NCBI RefSeq assembly: GCF_029335485.1
Contig: NZ_JARJLM010000355.1
Location: 1 to 35,008, forward strand
Length of the DNA: 35,008 nt
Reading direction: 5' to 3'
From: Cupriavidus basilensis
Lineage (GTDB): Bacteria > Pseudomonadota > Gammaproteobacteria > Burkholderiales > Burkholderiaceae
Within the stretch, counting starts at the first letter, position 1, and each line of letters opens with the position of its first letter. Of the stretch, positions 1 to 9,464 are shown piece by piece. The notes beneath the pieces are model-generated. The model made no database searches. It was not told the origin of the DNA and saw only the letters and a list, made by a program, of their open reading frames with translations. Both the position numbers and the translations under genes were made by a program.

Positions 1-1
1 C

Positions 2-205
2 TTGGCCCCCGGCGCGCATGCCGTGCTGCTGTTTGTCATCGAGGGGGCATGGCGGCACGGCGCCGCCGGTCAGGGCGGCCAGGCCGTGCTGGCCAGCGAC
101 GATGGCCTGTTGTTCGCCGCAGGCGTGGCGGTGCCGTACCGCCTGCAGGCGATGTCCGAGCCCGCGCTCTGCCTGTGCGTCACCCTGGAAATGGAGAACC
201 CGTAA
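2..205 (+). CDS. hutD: HutD family protein, C-terminal part (truncated by window edge)
   Basis: This is the last 67 codons of a protein that begins before the window. The residues are compatible with the cupin-like HutD/Ves family: a [10 protein letters not shown] strand, a short Gly-rich turn, then [10 protein letters not shown] and a final strand. HutD is a conserved accessory protein of histidine-utilisation operons with no established enzymatic reaction; a role in limiting hut expression has been suggested for it. The stop codon overlaps the hutI start by one base (TAATG), which implies translational coupling. The call leans strongly on the hutI neighbour, because only the C-terminal third is visible. 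Confidence 0.75.
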   Translation: MAPGAHAVLLFVIEGAWRHGAAGQGGQAVLASDDGLLFAAGVAVPYRLQAMSEPALCLCVTLEMENP

Positions 206-1488
206 TGAACCTGAACCCGGCGCAGGCCGCCGTCACCCATCCGCCCGCCGCGTCCGCCGACGGCGTCTGGCATCGCTGCCACCTGCTGCCCGATGGCGAT
301 CCCGCCCGGGCCATCCGCGACGCGGCGCTGGTCGTGCAGCAGGGCCGCATCGCCTGGCTCGGCCCGCTGGCCGAACTGCCGCGGGACTACGCCGCGCTGC
401 CGCGCTTCGATGCCGGCAACGCGTGGATCACGCCTGGCCTGGTCGATTGCCACACCCACCTGGTCTACGGCGGCCAGCGCGCGGACGAGTTCGCCATGCG
501 CCTGGCCGGCGCCGGCTACGAGGAGATCGCCCGCGCGGGCGGCGGCATCGTCTCCACCGTGCGCGCCACCCGCGCCGCCGACGAGGACACGCTGTTCGCA
601 CTGGCGGCCGCGCGCCTGGCGCCGCTGCTGGCCGAGGGCGTGACCGCGCTGGAGATCAAGTCCGGCTACGGCCTGGACCTCGCCAGCGAGCGCAAGCAAC
701 TGCGCGTGGCGCGCCGCCTGGGCGAGGCCTTCGGCGTGACGGTGCACACCACCTTTCTCGGCGCGCACGCGCTGCCGCCGGAATACGCGGGCCGCGCCGA
801 CGACTATATCGCGCTGGTGTGCGACACCATGATGCCGGCGCTGGCCGAGGAGGGCCTCGTCGATGCGGTGGACGCGTTCTGCGAATCGGTGGGCTTCAGC
901 CTGGCGCAGACCGAGCGCGTATTCCAGGCCGCCCAGCGCCACGGCCTGCGCGTCAAGCTGCATGCCGAGCAGCTCAGCAACCTGGGCGGCTCGGCGCTGG
1001 CCGCGCGTTACCGCGCGCTGTCGGCCGACCACCTGGAGCATCTCGACGAAGCCGGCGTCATGGCCATGGCGGAGTCCGGCACGGTGGCGGTCCTGCTGCC
1101 GGGCGCCTATTATTTCCTGCGCGACACCCACCTGCCGCCGATCGAACTGCTGCGCCGGCATGGGGTGCCGATGGCGATCTCCACTGATCACAATCCCGGT
1201 ACCTCGCCCGTCACTTCGCTGCTGCTGATGATGAATATGGCGTGCACCCTGTTCCGGCTGACCGTGCCCGAAGTGCTGGCGGGTGTCACCGCGCATGCAG
1301 CGCGCGCGCTCGGCGCGGCGGATCGTCACGGTTTGCTGGCCCCGGGGCGCGCCGCCGATTTCGTGCTGTGGCAGGTCGATTCGCCGGCCGAGCTGGCCTA
1401 CTGGTTCGGCCGCAATCCGGCCGCCGCCGTGGTGCGGCAGGGCAAGGTCTACCCGGGCGCCGCGCCGGCGCAAGGCGTGCAGCCATGA
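205..1488 (+). CDS. hutI: Imidazolonepropionase
   Basis: HutI hydrolyses 4-imidazolone-5-propanoate to N-formimidoyl-L-glutamate, the third step of histidine breakdown, in the cytoplasm. The 427-residue protein has amidohydrolase hallmarks: the metal-binding CHTHLVYGG strand end after TPGLVD, the EIKSGYGLD segment, KLHAEQLSN, the ADHLEH metal ligand and the [10 protein letters not shown] loop near the C-terminus. Length is normal for the family. I chose the ATG at 205 rather than an in-frame upstream start near 49, because the earlier start would overlap most of hutD and add a non-homologous Arg-rich leader. It is coupled to hutD by a one-base overlap and to hutF by an ATGA overlap, so it belongs to one hut transcript. 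Confidence 0.96.
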   Translation: MNLNPAQAAVTHPPAASADGVWHRCHLLPDGDPARAIRDAALVVQQGRIAWLGPLAELPRDYAALPRFDAGNAWITPGLVDCHTHLVYGGQRADEFAMRLAGAGYEEIARAGGGIVSTVRATRAADEDTLFALAAARLAPLLAEGVTALEIKSGYGLDLASERKQLRVARRLGEAFGVTVHTTFLGAHALPPEYAGRADDYIALVCDTMMPALAEEGLVDAVDAFCESVGFSLAQTERVFQAAQRHGLRVKLHAEQLSNLGGSALAARYRALSADHLEHLDEAGVMAMAESGTVAVLLPGAYYFLRDTHLPPIELLRRHGVPMAISTDHNPGTSPVTSLLLMMNMACTLFRLTVPEVLAGVTAHAARALGAADRHGLLAPGRAADFVLWQVDSPAELAYWFGRNPAAAVVRQGKVYPGAAPAQGVQP

Positions 1489-2885
1489 GAGCGGGAAGCC
1501 TGTTCGCCCCCGAGGCCCTGCTGCCCACGGGCTGGGCCCGCGATGTACTGCTGGCCTGGGACGATGCCGGCGCGCTCACCACCGTGCAGGCCGGCGCCGT
1601 GCCGGCCAGCGCCGTGCCGCGTGCCGCCGGCCCGCTGCTGCCGGGCATGGCCAACCTGCACTCGCACGCGTTCCAGCGCGGCTTTGCCGGCCTGACGGAA
1701 TACCGCAGCGAAGCGCTGGCCGAGGGCCAGGAGAGCGACTCCTTCTGGAGCTGGCGCAAGCTGATGTACCGCTTCGCGCTGCGGCTCTCGCCCGATACGC
1801 TCGAGGCCATCGCCACGCAGCTCTATATCGAGATGCTGCGCGCCGGCTATACCAGCGTGTGCGAGTTCCACTACGTGCATCACGACCCGGACGGCAAGCC
1901 CTACGCCGATCCCGCCGAGATGTCGCTGCGCCTGCTGCGCGCGGCCGCGACCGCCGGCATCGGCATCACGCTGCTGCCGGTGCTGTACCAGACCGCCGGC
2001 TTCGGCGGCAAGCCCGCGCTGGCGGAGCAGCGCCGCTTCCTGCACGACGTCGACGCCATGCTGGCCTTGCTCGGCCGCCTGGCCCCGCAATGCCACGGCC
2101 AGGCGCGGCTGGGGCTGGCGCCGCACTCCCTGCGCGCGGTGCCGCCGCAAAGCCTTGCCGATGCCGTGGCGGGCCTGCACGCCATGGACCCGCGCGCGCC
2201 GGTGCACATCCATATCGCCGAGCAGCAGCGCGAGGTGGACGAGTGCATCACGCTCACCGGCACGCGCCCGGTGGCGTGGCTGCTCGACCATGCGCAGGTC
2301 GACGCCCGCTGGTGCCTGGTGCATGCCACCCACCTGGACTGGGACGAACGGCGGCGCCTTGCGCATAGCGGCGCGGTGGCCGGCATCTGCCCCACCACCG
2401 AGGCCAATCTGGGCGACGGCGTGTTCGACGCCGCGCCTTACCTGGCGCAGGGCGGCGCATGGGGCATCGGTTCCGACAGCCATGCCAGCGTCAGCCTGGC
2501 GGAAGAACTGCGGCTGTTCGAGTACGGCCAGCGCCTTGCCCTGCAAAAGCGCAACGTGCTGGCATCGGACACGCACAGGCAAGTGGCCGACCGCCTCTAC
2601 CTGGACGCCGCGGCCGGCGGCGCGCGCGCCTCGGGCCGCGCCATCGGCGCGCTGGCAGTCGGGCAGCAGGCCGATTTCGTGGTGCTCGACGGGGCGCACC
2701 CGGCGCTGGCGGGCCTGTCCGGCAGCCAGGCGCTGGCGGTCCATGTGTTCACCAACCACGGACATGAGACACTAGCGGAAGTCCGCACGGCGGGCCGCAC
2801 GCGCGTGCGGCATGGCGCGCACCCGGCGCAGGCCGAGGCCGGCAAGCGCTTCGCCGCGGCGCGCGCCAGCCTGCTGACAGACTGA
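1485..2885 (+). CDS. hutF: Formimidoylglutamate deiminase
   Basis: HutF deiminates N-formimidoyl-L-glutamate to N-formyl-L-glutamate and ammonia, the fourth step of the five-step (HutF/HutG) histidine pathway. The 466-residue amidohydrolase shows [12 protein letters not shown] with the HxH metal ligands, the family-specific [10 protein letters not shown] stretch, [19 protein letters not shown] and the [10 protein letters not shown] metal Asp loop, followed by [11 protein letters not shown]. Its start overlaps the hutI stop by four bases (ATGA). A longer in-frame reading beginning at 1242 would overlap hutI deeply and was discarded. Its presence with hutG shows that this organism uses the formylglutamate branch rather than releasing formamide directly. 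Confidence 0.95.
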   Translation: MRAGSLFAPEALLPTGWARDVLLAWDDAGALTTVQAGAVPASAVPRAAGPLLPGMANLHSHAFQRGFAGLTEYRSEALAEGQESDSFWSWRKLMYRFALRLSPDTLEAIATQLYIEMLRAGYTSVCEFHYVHHDPDGKPYADPAEMSLRLLRAAATAGIGITLLPVLYQTAGFGGKPALAEQRRFLHDVDAMLALLGRLAPQCHGQARLGLAPHSLRAVPPQSLADAVAGLHAMDPRAPVHIHIAEQQREVDECITLTGTRPVAWLLDHAQVDARWCLVHATHLDWDERRRLAHSGAVAGICPTTEANLGDGVFDAAPYLAQGGAWGIGSDSHASVSLAEELRLFEYGQRLALQKRNVLASDTHRQVADRLYLDAAAGGARASGRAIGALAVGQQADFVVLDGAHPALAGLSGSQALAVHVFTNHGHETLAEVRTAGRTRVRHGAHPAQAEAGKRFAAARASLLTD

Positions 2886-2990
2886 AATCCGGCGCCCCGC
2901 ATGCGGCCTGATGCTTGACGATACAAGTTTCAGGCCGCATCAGCGAGTACCAGCGCCTTTGCCTTTGCCTATAGGTTGCAAACACAAAAC

Positions 2991-3803
2991 ATGGCTTTCT
3001 CGACCGATACCCCCGCTTTCACGCTGCATCGCGGCACCCGCCCGCTGCTGGTGTCGATGCCGCACGTCGGCACCCACCTGCCGGCCTCCGTCTCCGCACG
3101 GCTGACCGCCGAGGCGCGTACGGTGCCCGATACCGACTGGCACCTCGAACGCCTCTACGATTTCGCGCGCGAACTCGGCGCCTCCATCCTGGTGGCCACG
3201 CACTCGCGCTATGTGGTGGACCTGAACCGCCCGCCCGACAACGCCAATCTCTATCCCGGCCAGGACACCACCGGCCTGTGTCCGGTCGATACCTTCGACA
3301 AGACGCCGCTGTACGCCGACGGCAACGGCCCCGCCGACGGCGAGATCGCGGCGCGCCGCGACGCCATCTGGCGACCGTACCACGCCGCTCTTGCCGAGGA
3401 GCTGGCCCGCCTGCGCGCCGCGCACGGCACCATCGCGCTGTGGGACGCGCACTCGATCCGCTCGGTGCTGCCGCGCTTCTTCGACGGCAAGCTGACCGAC
3501 TTCAACCTCGGCAGCGCCAACGGCGCCAGCTGCGATGCCGCGCTGGCCGAGCAGTTGCTGGAGATCGCCAGCGCCGCCCCCGGCTATACCTCCGTGCTCA
3601 ACGGCCGCTTCAAGGGCGGCTACATCACGCGCCAATATGGCGCGCCGGCGCAGGGCGTGCACGCGGTGCAGCTCGAACTGGCGCAGTCGGTCTATATGAG
3701 CGAGACCTATCCGTTCGCCTATGACGAGGTCCTGGCCACGCGCCTGCAGCCCACCCTCAAGACCATGCTGGAAACGGTACTGGGCTTCGTGGAAGCACGC
3801 TAA
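2991..3803 (+). CDS. hutG: N-formylglutamate deformylase
   Basis: HutG hydrolyses N-formyl-L-glutamate to glutamate and formate, the last step of the pathway. The 270-residue protein carries the N-formylglutamate amidohydrolase signatures MPHVGTHLP, DTDWHLERLYDF, THSRYVVDLNRPP and LWDAHSIRSVLPRFFDG. I chose ATG 2991; an in-frame TTG at 2976 would add five residues, and neither start has a strong Shine-Dalgarno. It lies 105 bases after hutF, the only sizeable gap in the operon, and is the last hut gene before the convergent cls. No HutC operator could be identified in the visible part. Confidence 0.94.
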   Translation: MAFSTDTPAFTLHRGTRPLLVSMPHVGTHLPASVSARLTAEARTVPDTDWHLERLYDFARELGASILVATHSRYVVDLNRPPDNANLYPGQDTTGLCPVDTFDKTPLYADGNGPADGEIAARRDAIWRPYHAALAEELARLRAAHGTIALWDAHSIRSVLPRFFDGKLTDFNLGSANGASCDAALAEQLLEIASAAPGYTSVLNGRFKGGYITRQYGAPAQGVHAVQLELAQSVYMSETYPFAYDEVLATRLQPTLKTMLETVLGFVEAR

Positions 3804-3817
3804 GCCGCCGGCATGCC

Positions 3818-3843
3818 GGCCGCGGGCGCCGATGCCCGCGGCC
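3818..3843. terminator. Strong GC hairpin between convergent hutG and cls
   Basis: GGCCGCGGGC (3818-3827) and GCCCGCGGCC (3834-3843) form a perfect 10-bp stem with a six-base loop in the 46-bp gap between the hutG stop and the cls stop. There is no U-tract on either strand, so it may act as a bidirectional RNA 3'-end stabiliser rather than a classical intrinsic terminator. Confidence 0.5.
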
Positions 3844-3849
3844 GCGCCG

Positions 3850-5298
3850 CTACAGCAGCGAATCCGCCAGCCGGCAGAGGTTCTGCCAGGTGCGCGTATG
3901 CAGCGGACGCCGCTGCCACTCCGCGCGATCCACCAGCGCGCTATTGGCCAGGTAGCGCTGCTGGATCTGCCGCATGCGCGCCACCACGGCGCGGTCGTAG
4001 ATCACCAGCGCGGCTTCCGCGTTGAGCGCGAAAGAGCGGATATCCATATTGGTCGATCCCACCATTGCCACGGCGTCGTCGATGGTGACGTGCTTGGCAT
4101 GCAGGAAAGCCGGGCGATACAGGTGGATCCGCACGCCCGAGTCCAGCAGCATGCCGAAGTAGGCTTCCTGCGCGGCCTGGGTAAAACGCTGGTCGATCCG
4201 CTGCGACAGCACCAGGTGCACCGCCACGCCCCGGTAGCAGGCCAGGTGCAGCGCTTGCAGGAAGGCTTCGTCCGGCACGAAGTAGGGCGTGGTGATCACC
4301 ACCTCGCTGCGCGCCTGGTGGATCATGCTGATCAGCGCCATCTGCGCGTTCTGCGTACCGTAGCCCGGGCCGCTGGGCAGCATCTGCGCGGTATGCGGGC
4401 CTTGCGGCTCCACCGGCGGGAAGTTCTCCGGGGTGAAGCCGCCGCCGCCGTTCTCGCCGGTTTCCAGGTAGCGGTCGGCGAGGAATACCGCCTGTAGCTG
4501 GGCCACCACCGGTCCCGTCACGCGCGCCACCAGCTCCTCGTTGGGCAACCCCGGCATGGACTCGGCATCGATCACGTTCTGCGAGCCGATGTAGCCGATG
4601 CGGCCGTCCACCACCAGGATCTTGCGATGGTTGCGCAGGTCGAAGCGCGCGCTCTTGCCCTTGAGCACCGCCGACAGCGAGCGCATCGGCAGGGCCTGCA
4701 CCACTTCCACGCCGCCCTCGCGCAGCCTGCCGGAGAAAGCGCGCCATCCCGCGCGGGCGCCCAGCGCATCCACCAGCAGGCGGCACTGCACGCCGCGTGC
4801 GCTGGCCCGCAGCAGCGCATCGGTGACGGCGCGCGCGGTGCCGTCGTCGGCGTAGATGTAGACCAGCAGGTGGACCTGGCGCGTGGCGGCATCGATATCG
4901 GCGATCATCCTGGCCACCACGGCCTGGTAGTCATCCATCAGCGCCACGGCATTGCCGCGCATCGGCCAGTAGGAGCCGAGCCGCTCGATCAGGCCGGCGG
5001 TATCGGCGGCCACGCCAGCGGGCAGCGGCTGCAGCGGCGCGAAGCGCTCCAGCGGGCCGCGCACGCGCTCGATGCCCTGGTTGATGCGCGCCAGCTTCAC
5101 ACGGCGCGACTTGGGATAGTAGATGCGGCCGAACAGGGCATACAGCAGCAGCCCCAGCCACGGCAGGAAGAAGATCAGCAGCAGCCAGGTGCGCGCCGCC
5201 GCCGGTGCGCGGCGCTGCGGCACGTAGACCAGCATGGCCAGGCGGATCGTCCATTCGGCCAGCGTGAACAGCGCCGGCCACCACCAGGACGGGTTCAT
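3850..5298 (-). CDS. cls: Cardiolipin synthase, phospholipase D family
   Basis: This enzyme condenses phosphatidyl groups to cardiolipin at the inner membrane. Two HKD motifs are visible: HRKILVVDGRIGYIGSQN in the middle and HAKHVTIDDAVAMVGSTN near the C-terminus. The N-terminus has two hydrophobic segments (WWWPALFTLAEWTIRLAMLVY and WLLLIFFLPWLGLLLYALFG), as in the ClsA type. The reading frame is open well upstream (to 5529). I prefer the Met at 5298 because it places the first membrane segment at the N-terminus, giving 482 residues, close to the usual ClsA length. The Met at 5379 (509 residues) is the main alternative. Neither has a clear ribosome-binding site. Confidence 0.9.
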   Translation of the reverse strand: MNPSWWWPALFTLAEWTIRLAMLVYVPQRRAPAAARTWLLLIFFLPWLGLLLYALFGRIYYPKSRRVKLARINQGIERVRGPLERFAPLQPLPAGVAADTAGLIERLGSYWPMRGNAVALMDDYQAVVARMIADIDAATRQVHLLVYIYADDGTARAVTDALLRASARGVQCRLLVDALGARAGWRAFSGRLREGGVEVVQALPMRSLSAVLKGKSARFDLRNHRKILVVDGRIGYIGSQNVIDAESMPGLPNEELVARVTGPVVAQLQAVFLADRYLETGENGGGGFTPENFPPVEPQGPHTAQMLPSGPGYGTQNAQMALISMIHQARSEVVITTPYFVPDEAFLQALHLACYRGVAVHLVLSQRIDQRFTQAAQEAYFGMLLDSGVRIHLYRPAFLHAKHVTIDDAVAMVGSTNMDIRSFALNAEAALVIYDRAVVARMRQIQQRYLANSALVDRAEWQRRPLHTRTWQNLCRLADSLL

Positions 5299-5614
5299 CG
5301 GCAAGGCGCCCGGCAGCGAGGAAACCCAGGCGGCTGGCAGCAAGGTGGCGGACAGCGTGGCGGACAAGGAGGCAGGCATGCGGCTCGGTGGTGGCGGAAG
5401 GCGGAGCGCCCACCATACCAGAGCCGCGCGGACGCGCCCCGGCGTGCCGCCTGCACTGGTTGGCAGCGCAGGCTTCGTCAGGCCGGTCGGAAGCGCATTG
5501 GTCGACCGCATCGCATAATCCCGCCGCATCTTTCATCAAAGCGGGGGCGGTCCGGACCTACAGTGGCGTCTTTCCATCCGTAGAAGAAGCGCGCCACGGC
5601 GCCGGGAGATGCCC

Positions 5615-5869
5615 ATGCTGTCCGCCCTGACTTTTGGCCTGCTGCCGCTGGCCGCCGCTGCCGCCATCGGCACCGAGCGGGCGGGCCGCAGCATCCTGGT
5701 GCAGGCGGCCTGCCTGACCCTGCTGGCCGCCGACTGGGCGCGCGCCGGGGACGCCGCGCTGGCACAGCGCGCCTGGCTGCCGGACCTGGGCGAATTGCTG
5801 TACGCGTGGGGCCCGCTGGCCTTCGCCGGCCTCTTTGGCTGGGCGTGGCGAACCGCGCGTGCGCTATGA
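5615..5869 (+). CDS. Small hydrophobic membrane protein, unknown function
   Basis: An 84-residue protein with three hydrophobic stretches (about residues 1-17, 27-40 and 57-75) and Trp/Ala/Leu-rich composition; I do not recognise a family. GGGAG at 5604-5608 sits six bases before ATG 5615, which favours that codon over the ATG at 5609. It is divergent from cls and lies 125 bp upstream of a LysR gene in the same orientation. It is probably a real small integral membrane protein, but no motif supports a role. Confidence 0.6.
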   Translation: MLSALTFGLLPLAAAAAIGTERAGRSILVQAACLTLLAADWARAGDAALAQRAWLPDLGELLYAWGPLAFAGLFGWAWRTARAL

Positions 5870-5994
5870 TCGCGCATCGTCATCCGAAGCCTTTCCGTTT
5901 CTCGCATCGTCGCTACCGGCTGCTCCCCGGCCATAGCCGAAACCATGGCCATGGCCGCCTGCGCTGAGCCGGCGGATGGCCCGCGTGCCCCATC

Positions 5995-6867
5995 ATGAAG
6001 CACATCCCGCCAATTCCGCTGTTGCTGGCCTTCGATGCCGTCGCGCGCCTGCGCAGCTTCCACCGCGCTGCCGAGGAGCTCAGCGTGGCCCACAGTACGG
6101 TGAGCCATCGCATCCGCGAGCTCGAGCAACTATGCGGCGTGGCGCTGTTCGCGCGTACCACGCGCACCGTGACGCCCACGCCCGAGGCCGAGCGGCTGCT
6201 TGGGCCGGTGCGGCAGGCGCTGGCCACGCTGGGCGAAGCCTTTGGCCCGCCGCGCGATGCGCGCACCGTGCGCGTGAGCCTGCTGCCGTCGTTCGCCCGC
6301 TTTCGCGTGGTGCCCGCGCTGGCCGAGTTCCAGCGCAATCATCCGCAGATCGCCATCGCGCTCGACCCCACCAGCCAGATGATCGTGCCGCGCCACGGCG
6401 AGGCCGACATCGCGCTGCGTTTCGCCCGCGCCAAGCCGGTCGAGCCGCATCTCGATCTCGGACACGACGAGTGGTTTCCCGTGGCCGCGCCGTCCTACCT
6501 CGCCACGCTATCGCAGCGCGCGCTGCCCAGGCTGTTCGGCGAAGCCATGCTGCTCTCGCACAGCCGCCACGGCTGGGAGCCCTGGTTCCGGGAGGCGGGC
6601 CTGCCCATGCCGCGCAGCCATCGCGTCACCACGTTCACCGATACCGGCCTGATGCTGGACGCCGCCATGCGCGGGCAAGGCATCGCGTACGGACGCCGCT
6701 CGCTGCTGCTGCATCTGCTCAAGTCCGGGCAACTGGTGCGGCTGTCGCCGGTCAGCCTGTCGTCGGCACACTCGTACTACCTGATGGCTTCGGAGCGGAT
6801 CGAGACTTCGCCGGAGGTGCGGGTCGTGCATGCATGGATCCGGGCGCTGGTGGGGGAGGCTTCATGA
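5995..6867 (+). CDS. LysR-type transcriptional regulator (GcvA-like)
   Basis: A 290-residue LysR family regulator. The winged helix-turn-helix occupies about residues 5-64, with the recognition stretch AAEELSVAHSTVSHRIRELE, followed by a type 2 periplasmic-binding-like effector domain (about 90-285) with the typical DIALRFARAK and SHSRHGWEPWF segments. The pattern resembles the GcvA subgroup. No regulator-specific operator can be assigned. Neighbours are the small membrane protein upstream in the same orientation and a convergent lipoprotein gene; neither identifies a regulon. Confidence 0.9.
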   Translation: MKHIPPIPLLLAFDAVARLRSFHRAAEELSVAHSTVSHRIRELEQLCGVALFARTTRTVTPTPEAERLLGPVRQALATLGEAFGPPRDARTVRVSLLPSFARFRVVPALAEFQRNHPQIAIALDPTSQMIVPRHGEADIALRFARAKPVEPHLDLGHDEWFPVAAPSYLATLSQRALPRLFGEAMLLSHSRHGWEPWFREAGLPMPRSHRVTTFTDTGLMLDAAMRGQGIAYGRRSLLLHLLKSGQLVRLSPVSLSSAHSYYLMASERIETSPEVRVVHAWIRALVGEAS

Positions 6868-6939
6868 AAGCAGCCCGCCCCGCATGCAACGCGCTATGCA
6901 AAGTGAATAGCCAAATAGCCAGGGACGAATCACGCTCCC

Positions 6940-7455
6940 TCACCTGACCCTGCCATGGCCGCCGCCGCCCAACGGATCGACAATGATCATGGTCTGCTGC
7001 AACACACCGCTGTCGTCGAAGTAGCAGCTAAAGTGGGCCGGCAGGTAACCGTCTCTGTAGAGACGATAGGACCAGGCCTCCCGCTTCATCAGCGGGTAAT
7101 ACTGGATCGGGTCCCGCGGCTTGCCAAAGCGTTCTTCGATGTCGCGTTTGGTCCAGACTCCGACCTGTGCCTTGTAAATCTCATTTTCCGTCAGCATCTG
7201 GCGGAAGCCGGTGAGCTTTCCGCCGGCATCGAAATCCGCTGCGTAGACGTAAAAGCCGAGGGGTTGCCGGGAATAGATCCAGCGTGTTGCGCCGTTGGCC
7301 AGCCGGTAGCGCTCGCTGGGCGCGCCAAACGTATCGCGCACGCTGCTTTCCGGGCTGCCGATCAACCTGTTCCCGGTCTGCTCGGGCTGCAGGCTTGCGC
7401 AGGCGCAGACCGCGAAGATGGCTGCGCAAACCAGACCGGCCAATCGAGCTTGCAT
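6940..7455 (-). CDS. Predicted lipoprotein, BamE/SmpA-like
   Basis: A 171-residue exported protein. The N-terminus MQARLAGLVCAAIFAVCAC is a signal sequence ending in a plausible lipobox (VCAC). The mature part contains LIGSPESSVRDTFGAPSER and WTKRDIEERFGKPRDP, two segments with the helix-turn pattern and invariant FGxP-like motif of the BamE/SmpA-OmlA fold, suggesting a tandem of this small domain. GGGAG lies about eight bases upstream of the ATG at 7455. The frame is open for another ~390 codons upstream, but that part is antisense to the HD-domain gene and was rejected. It is divergent from the HD gene and convergent with LysR. Outer-membrane location is inferred. Confidence 0.8.
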   Translation of the reverse strand: MQARLAGLVCAAIFAVCACASLQPEQTGNRLIGSPESSVRDTFGAPSERYRLANGATRWIYSRQPLGFYVYAADFDAGGKLTGFRQMLTENEIYKAQVGVWTKRDIEERFGKPRDPIQYYPLMKREAWSYRLYRDGYLPAHFSCYFDDSGVLQQTMIIVDPLGGGGHGRVR

Positions 7456-7616
7456 GGCAATGCTCCCGCGTCGGCACGCCGGTACTCCCAAGGCCGGCTG
7501 GCCTCGCCGGAAGGCGTGTCGGGCATGGCGCCCAAACATAGAATAGTCGAGGGAGTTGCCTGCCCGGGCAGCGCAGGGGATGAGATATTCCGAAGTGCCG
7601 GCGCGAAGGAGGTGGA

Positions 7617-8246
7617 ATGAACCAGACGCAAGCGCGCTTCCTGGCGCTGTGGTCGCGCTGTGGCGGCGCGCACGGGGAAGCCGTCTATGCCGACCTGGCG
7701 CGGCACTATGCCGAGCCGGCGCGCCGTTATCACACGCTCCACCACATTCGCCGCTGTCTGCGCCATGTGGACTGGGCGCGCGCCGGGATTCCCGATGCGG
7801 ACGCCGTGGAGCTGGCGCTGTGGTGCCACGATGTGATTTATAGCCCCGGCGCCGCGGACAACGAGCAGCGCAGCGCCGCGTGGCTGCAACGCCACGCCGA
7901 TGGCCGCATTGCCGCGGCCGGCCACGTTGCCCGGATGATCCTGGCCACCACGCATGCGTGCGCGCCTGCCGATCCCGATACCCGGTTCGCCCTCGATGTC
8001 GACCTGGCGGACCTGGGGGGAAGCCGGGCGCGATTCCGCCAGAACGAAGCGAACCTGCGGGCCGAGCAGCCGGGACTGGACGATGCCGCTTTCGACGCCA
8101 GCGCCCGGGCCTTCCTGGCCACCCTGCTGGCGCGGCCCCGCATCTACCATACAGAGGTATTCCAGGCTCGCTGCGAAGCCCGCGCCCGCCGCAACCTGGC
8201 ATGGCGGCTTGCCCGGCCGGTGCCTCAACCGGCACGGCAGGATTGA
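7617..8246 (+). CDS. HD-domain metal-dependent phosphohydrolase-like protein
   Basis: A 209-residue protein of the predicted metal-dependent HD superfamily phosphohydrolases. Visible ligands are the YHTLHHI histidines near residue 40 and the WCHDVIY His-Asp pair near residue 72, followed by DNEQRSA and the later Asp in FALDVDLADLG. The substrate is unknown. A very strong ribosome-binding site (GAAGGAGG, spacing about 6) precedes ATG 7617. The patatin gene follows after about 40 bp in the same orientation, so the two may be co-transcribed. Confidence 0.85.
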   Translation: MNQTQARFLALWSRCGGAHGEAVYADLARHYAEPARRYHTLHHIRRCLRHVDWARAGIPDADAVELALWCHDVIYSPGAADNEQRSAAWLQRHADGRIAAAGHVARMILATTHACAPADPDTRFALDVDLADLGGSRARFRQNEANLRAEQPGLDDAAFDASARAFLATLLARPRIYHTEVFQARCEARARRNLAWRLARPVPQPARQD

Positions 8247-8286
8247 AACCGGCGGCCGCCACCCGAAGCACGCCCAGGAGGCCGCC

Positions 8287-9324
8287 ATGGAAGTGGAAGC
8301 GAAGCAACCCCCCGCAGTCCGCCGCATCAATATCGCGCTGCAGGGGGGCGGCACCCACGGTGCCTTCAGCTGGGGCGTGCTCGACCGCTTGCTTGAAGAC
8401 GGACGCATCGGTATCGACGGCATCAGCGGCACCAGCGCCGGCGCGATCAACGCCACCGTGCTCGCCTATGGCCTCGCCAGCGGCGGCGCGCAAGGGGCGC
8501 GGCGCTCGCTCGAGACCTGCTGGCGCAAGGTATCCGACTGGGCGCGGCTGAGCCCCATGCAACCCACCTGGCTGGACCGGATGATGGGCGGCGGCCATAT
8601 GGAACTGTCGCCGGCGTGGATGATGTTCGACCATCTCACTCGCTTCTACTCGCCCTACCAGTTCAACCCGTGCAACCTCAACCCGCTGCAGGACATACTG
8701 GCCGAAACGGTCGATTTCGACGTGCTGCGGGACAGCAAGAGCGTCAAGCTGTTCCTGTGCGCCACCAATGTGCTGCGCGGCCGCATCCGCGTGTTCGGCA
8801 CCGGGGAGGTCTGCGCCAAGGCGGTGCTGGCCTCGGCCTGCCTGCCGTCGCTGTTCCAGGCGGTGGAGATCGACGGAGAGTATTACTGGGATGGCGGCTT
8901 CATGGGCAATCCGCCGATCTATCCGCTGATCTACGAGACCGACAGCCGGGACGTGCTGATCATTCGCCTCAACCCGATCCGCATCCCCCAGGTACCGACC
9001 ACCGCACGCGACATCCTCGACCGCATCAACACGCTGAGCTTCAACTCGTCATTGATGCGCGAGATGCGCGCCATCGAGTTCATCACCCGGCTGATCGACG
9101 AGGGCGCGCTCGATCCGGCGCGCTACCGCCGCATGCTGATCCACAGCATCGATGCCGAAAATGAAATGGCGCGGCTCGGCGCGTCGAGCAAATTCAATGC
9201 GGACTGGGACTTCCTGCGCGGCCTCTTTACGCTGGGCCGCGAACGGGCCGATGCCTGGCTGGCGAACAACTTCGACGCGCTTGGCCAGCGCTCCTCGATC
9301 GATATCGCGGAAACATTCCTCTGA
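8287..9324 (+). CDS. Patatin-like phospholipase
   Basis: A 345-residue acyl hydrolase of the bacterial patatin family. It has the oxyanion motif GGGTHGAF near residue 20, the nucleophile elbow GTSAG near residue 45 and the catalytic Asp in WDGGFMGNPPIYPL near residue 205, in the expected order of the Ser-Asp dyad. No signal peptide is visible, so it is probably cytoplasmic or secreted by another route. AGGAGG precedes ATG 8287; an in-frame longer reading from 7954 overlaps the HD gene and was rejected. The substrate is unknown; membrane phospholipid or polyhydroxybutyrate-granule lipid are only possibilities. Confidence 0.92.
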   Translation: MEVEAKQPPAVRRINIALQGGGTHGAFSWGVLDRLLEDGRIGIDGISGTSAGAINATVLAYGLASGGAQGARRSLETCWRKVSDWARLSPMQPTWLDRMMGGGHMELSPAWMMFDHLTRFYSPYQFNPCNLNPLQDILAETVDFDVLRDSKSVKLFLCATNVLRGRIRVFGTGEVCAKAVLASACLPSLFQAVEIDGEYYWDGGFMGNPPIYPLIYETDSRDVLIIRLNPIRIPQVPTTARDILDRINTLSFNSSLMREMRAIEFITRLIDEGALDPARYRRMLIHSIDAENEMARLGASSKFNADWDFLRGLFTLGRERADAWLANNFDALGQRSSIDIAETFL

Positions 9325-9419
9325 GCGGCGGGGCCGTACTGCGCCCATGCCTGCCGCGGTTGGGACAAAACCCGTGCGCGTACTACCATCAGTGCAGAGC
9401 GCCGCGCGAACGGCCGGGT

Positions 9420-9441
9420 GGATCCTGAGCGGATCCTGAGT
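9420..9441. repeat. 11-nt tandem repeat in spacer before the cyclase gene
   Basis: GGATCCTGAGC is followed directly by GGATCCTGAGT (two units, 10 of 11 identical), with a degraded third unit after them. It lies in the 140-bp gap between the patatin and cyclase genes. See the finding on recurrent short tandem repeats. Confidence 0.75.
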
Positions 9442-9464
9442 GGACCGGATGGGTTGAGACGCAT

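Noticed and set aside
49-204. Earlier in-frame start for hutI
   Set aside because: It would overlap most of hutD; the ATG at 205 fits the family N-terminus and the usual one-base overlap.
3818-3843. Calling the hutG-cls hairpin a classical Rho-independent terminator
   Set aside because: There is no U-tract on either strand, so it is listed only as a hairpin of uncertain role.
7456-8634. Minus-strand extension of the lipoprotein frame upstream to 8634
   Set aside because: Antisense to the HD and patatin genes; the clear signal peptide and ribosome-binding site put the start at 7455.
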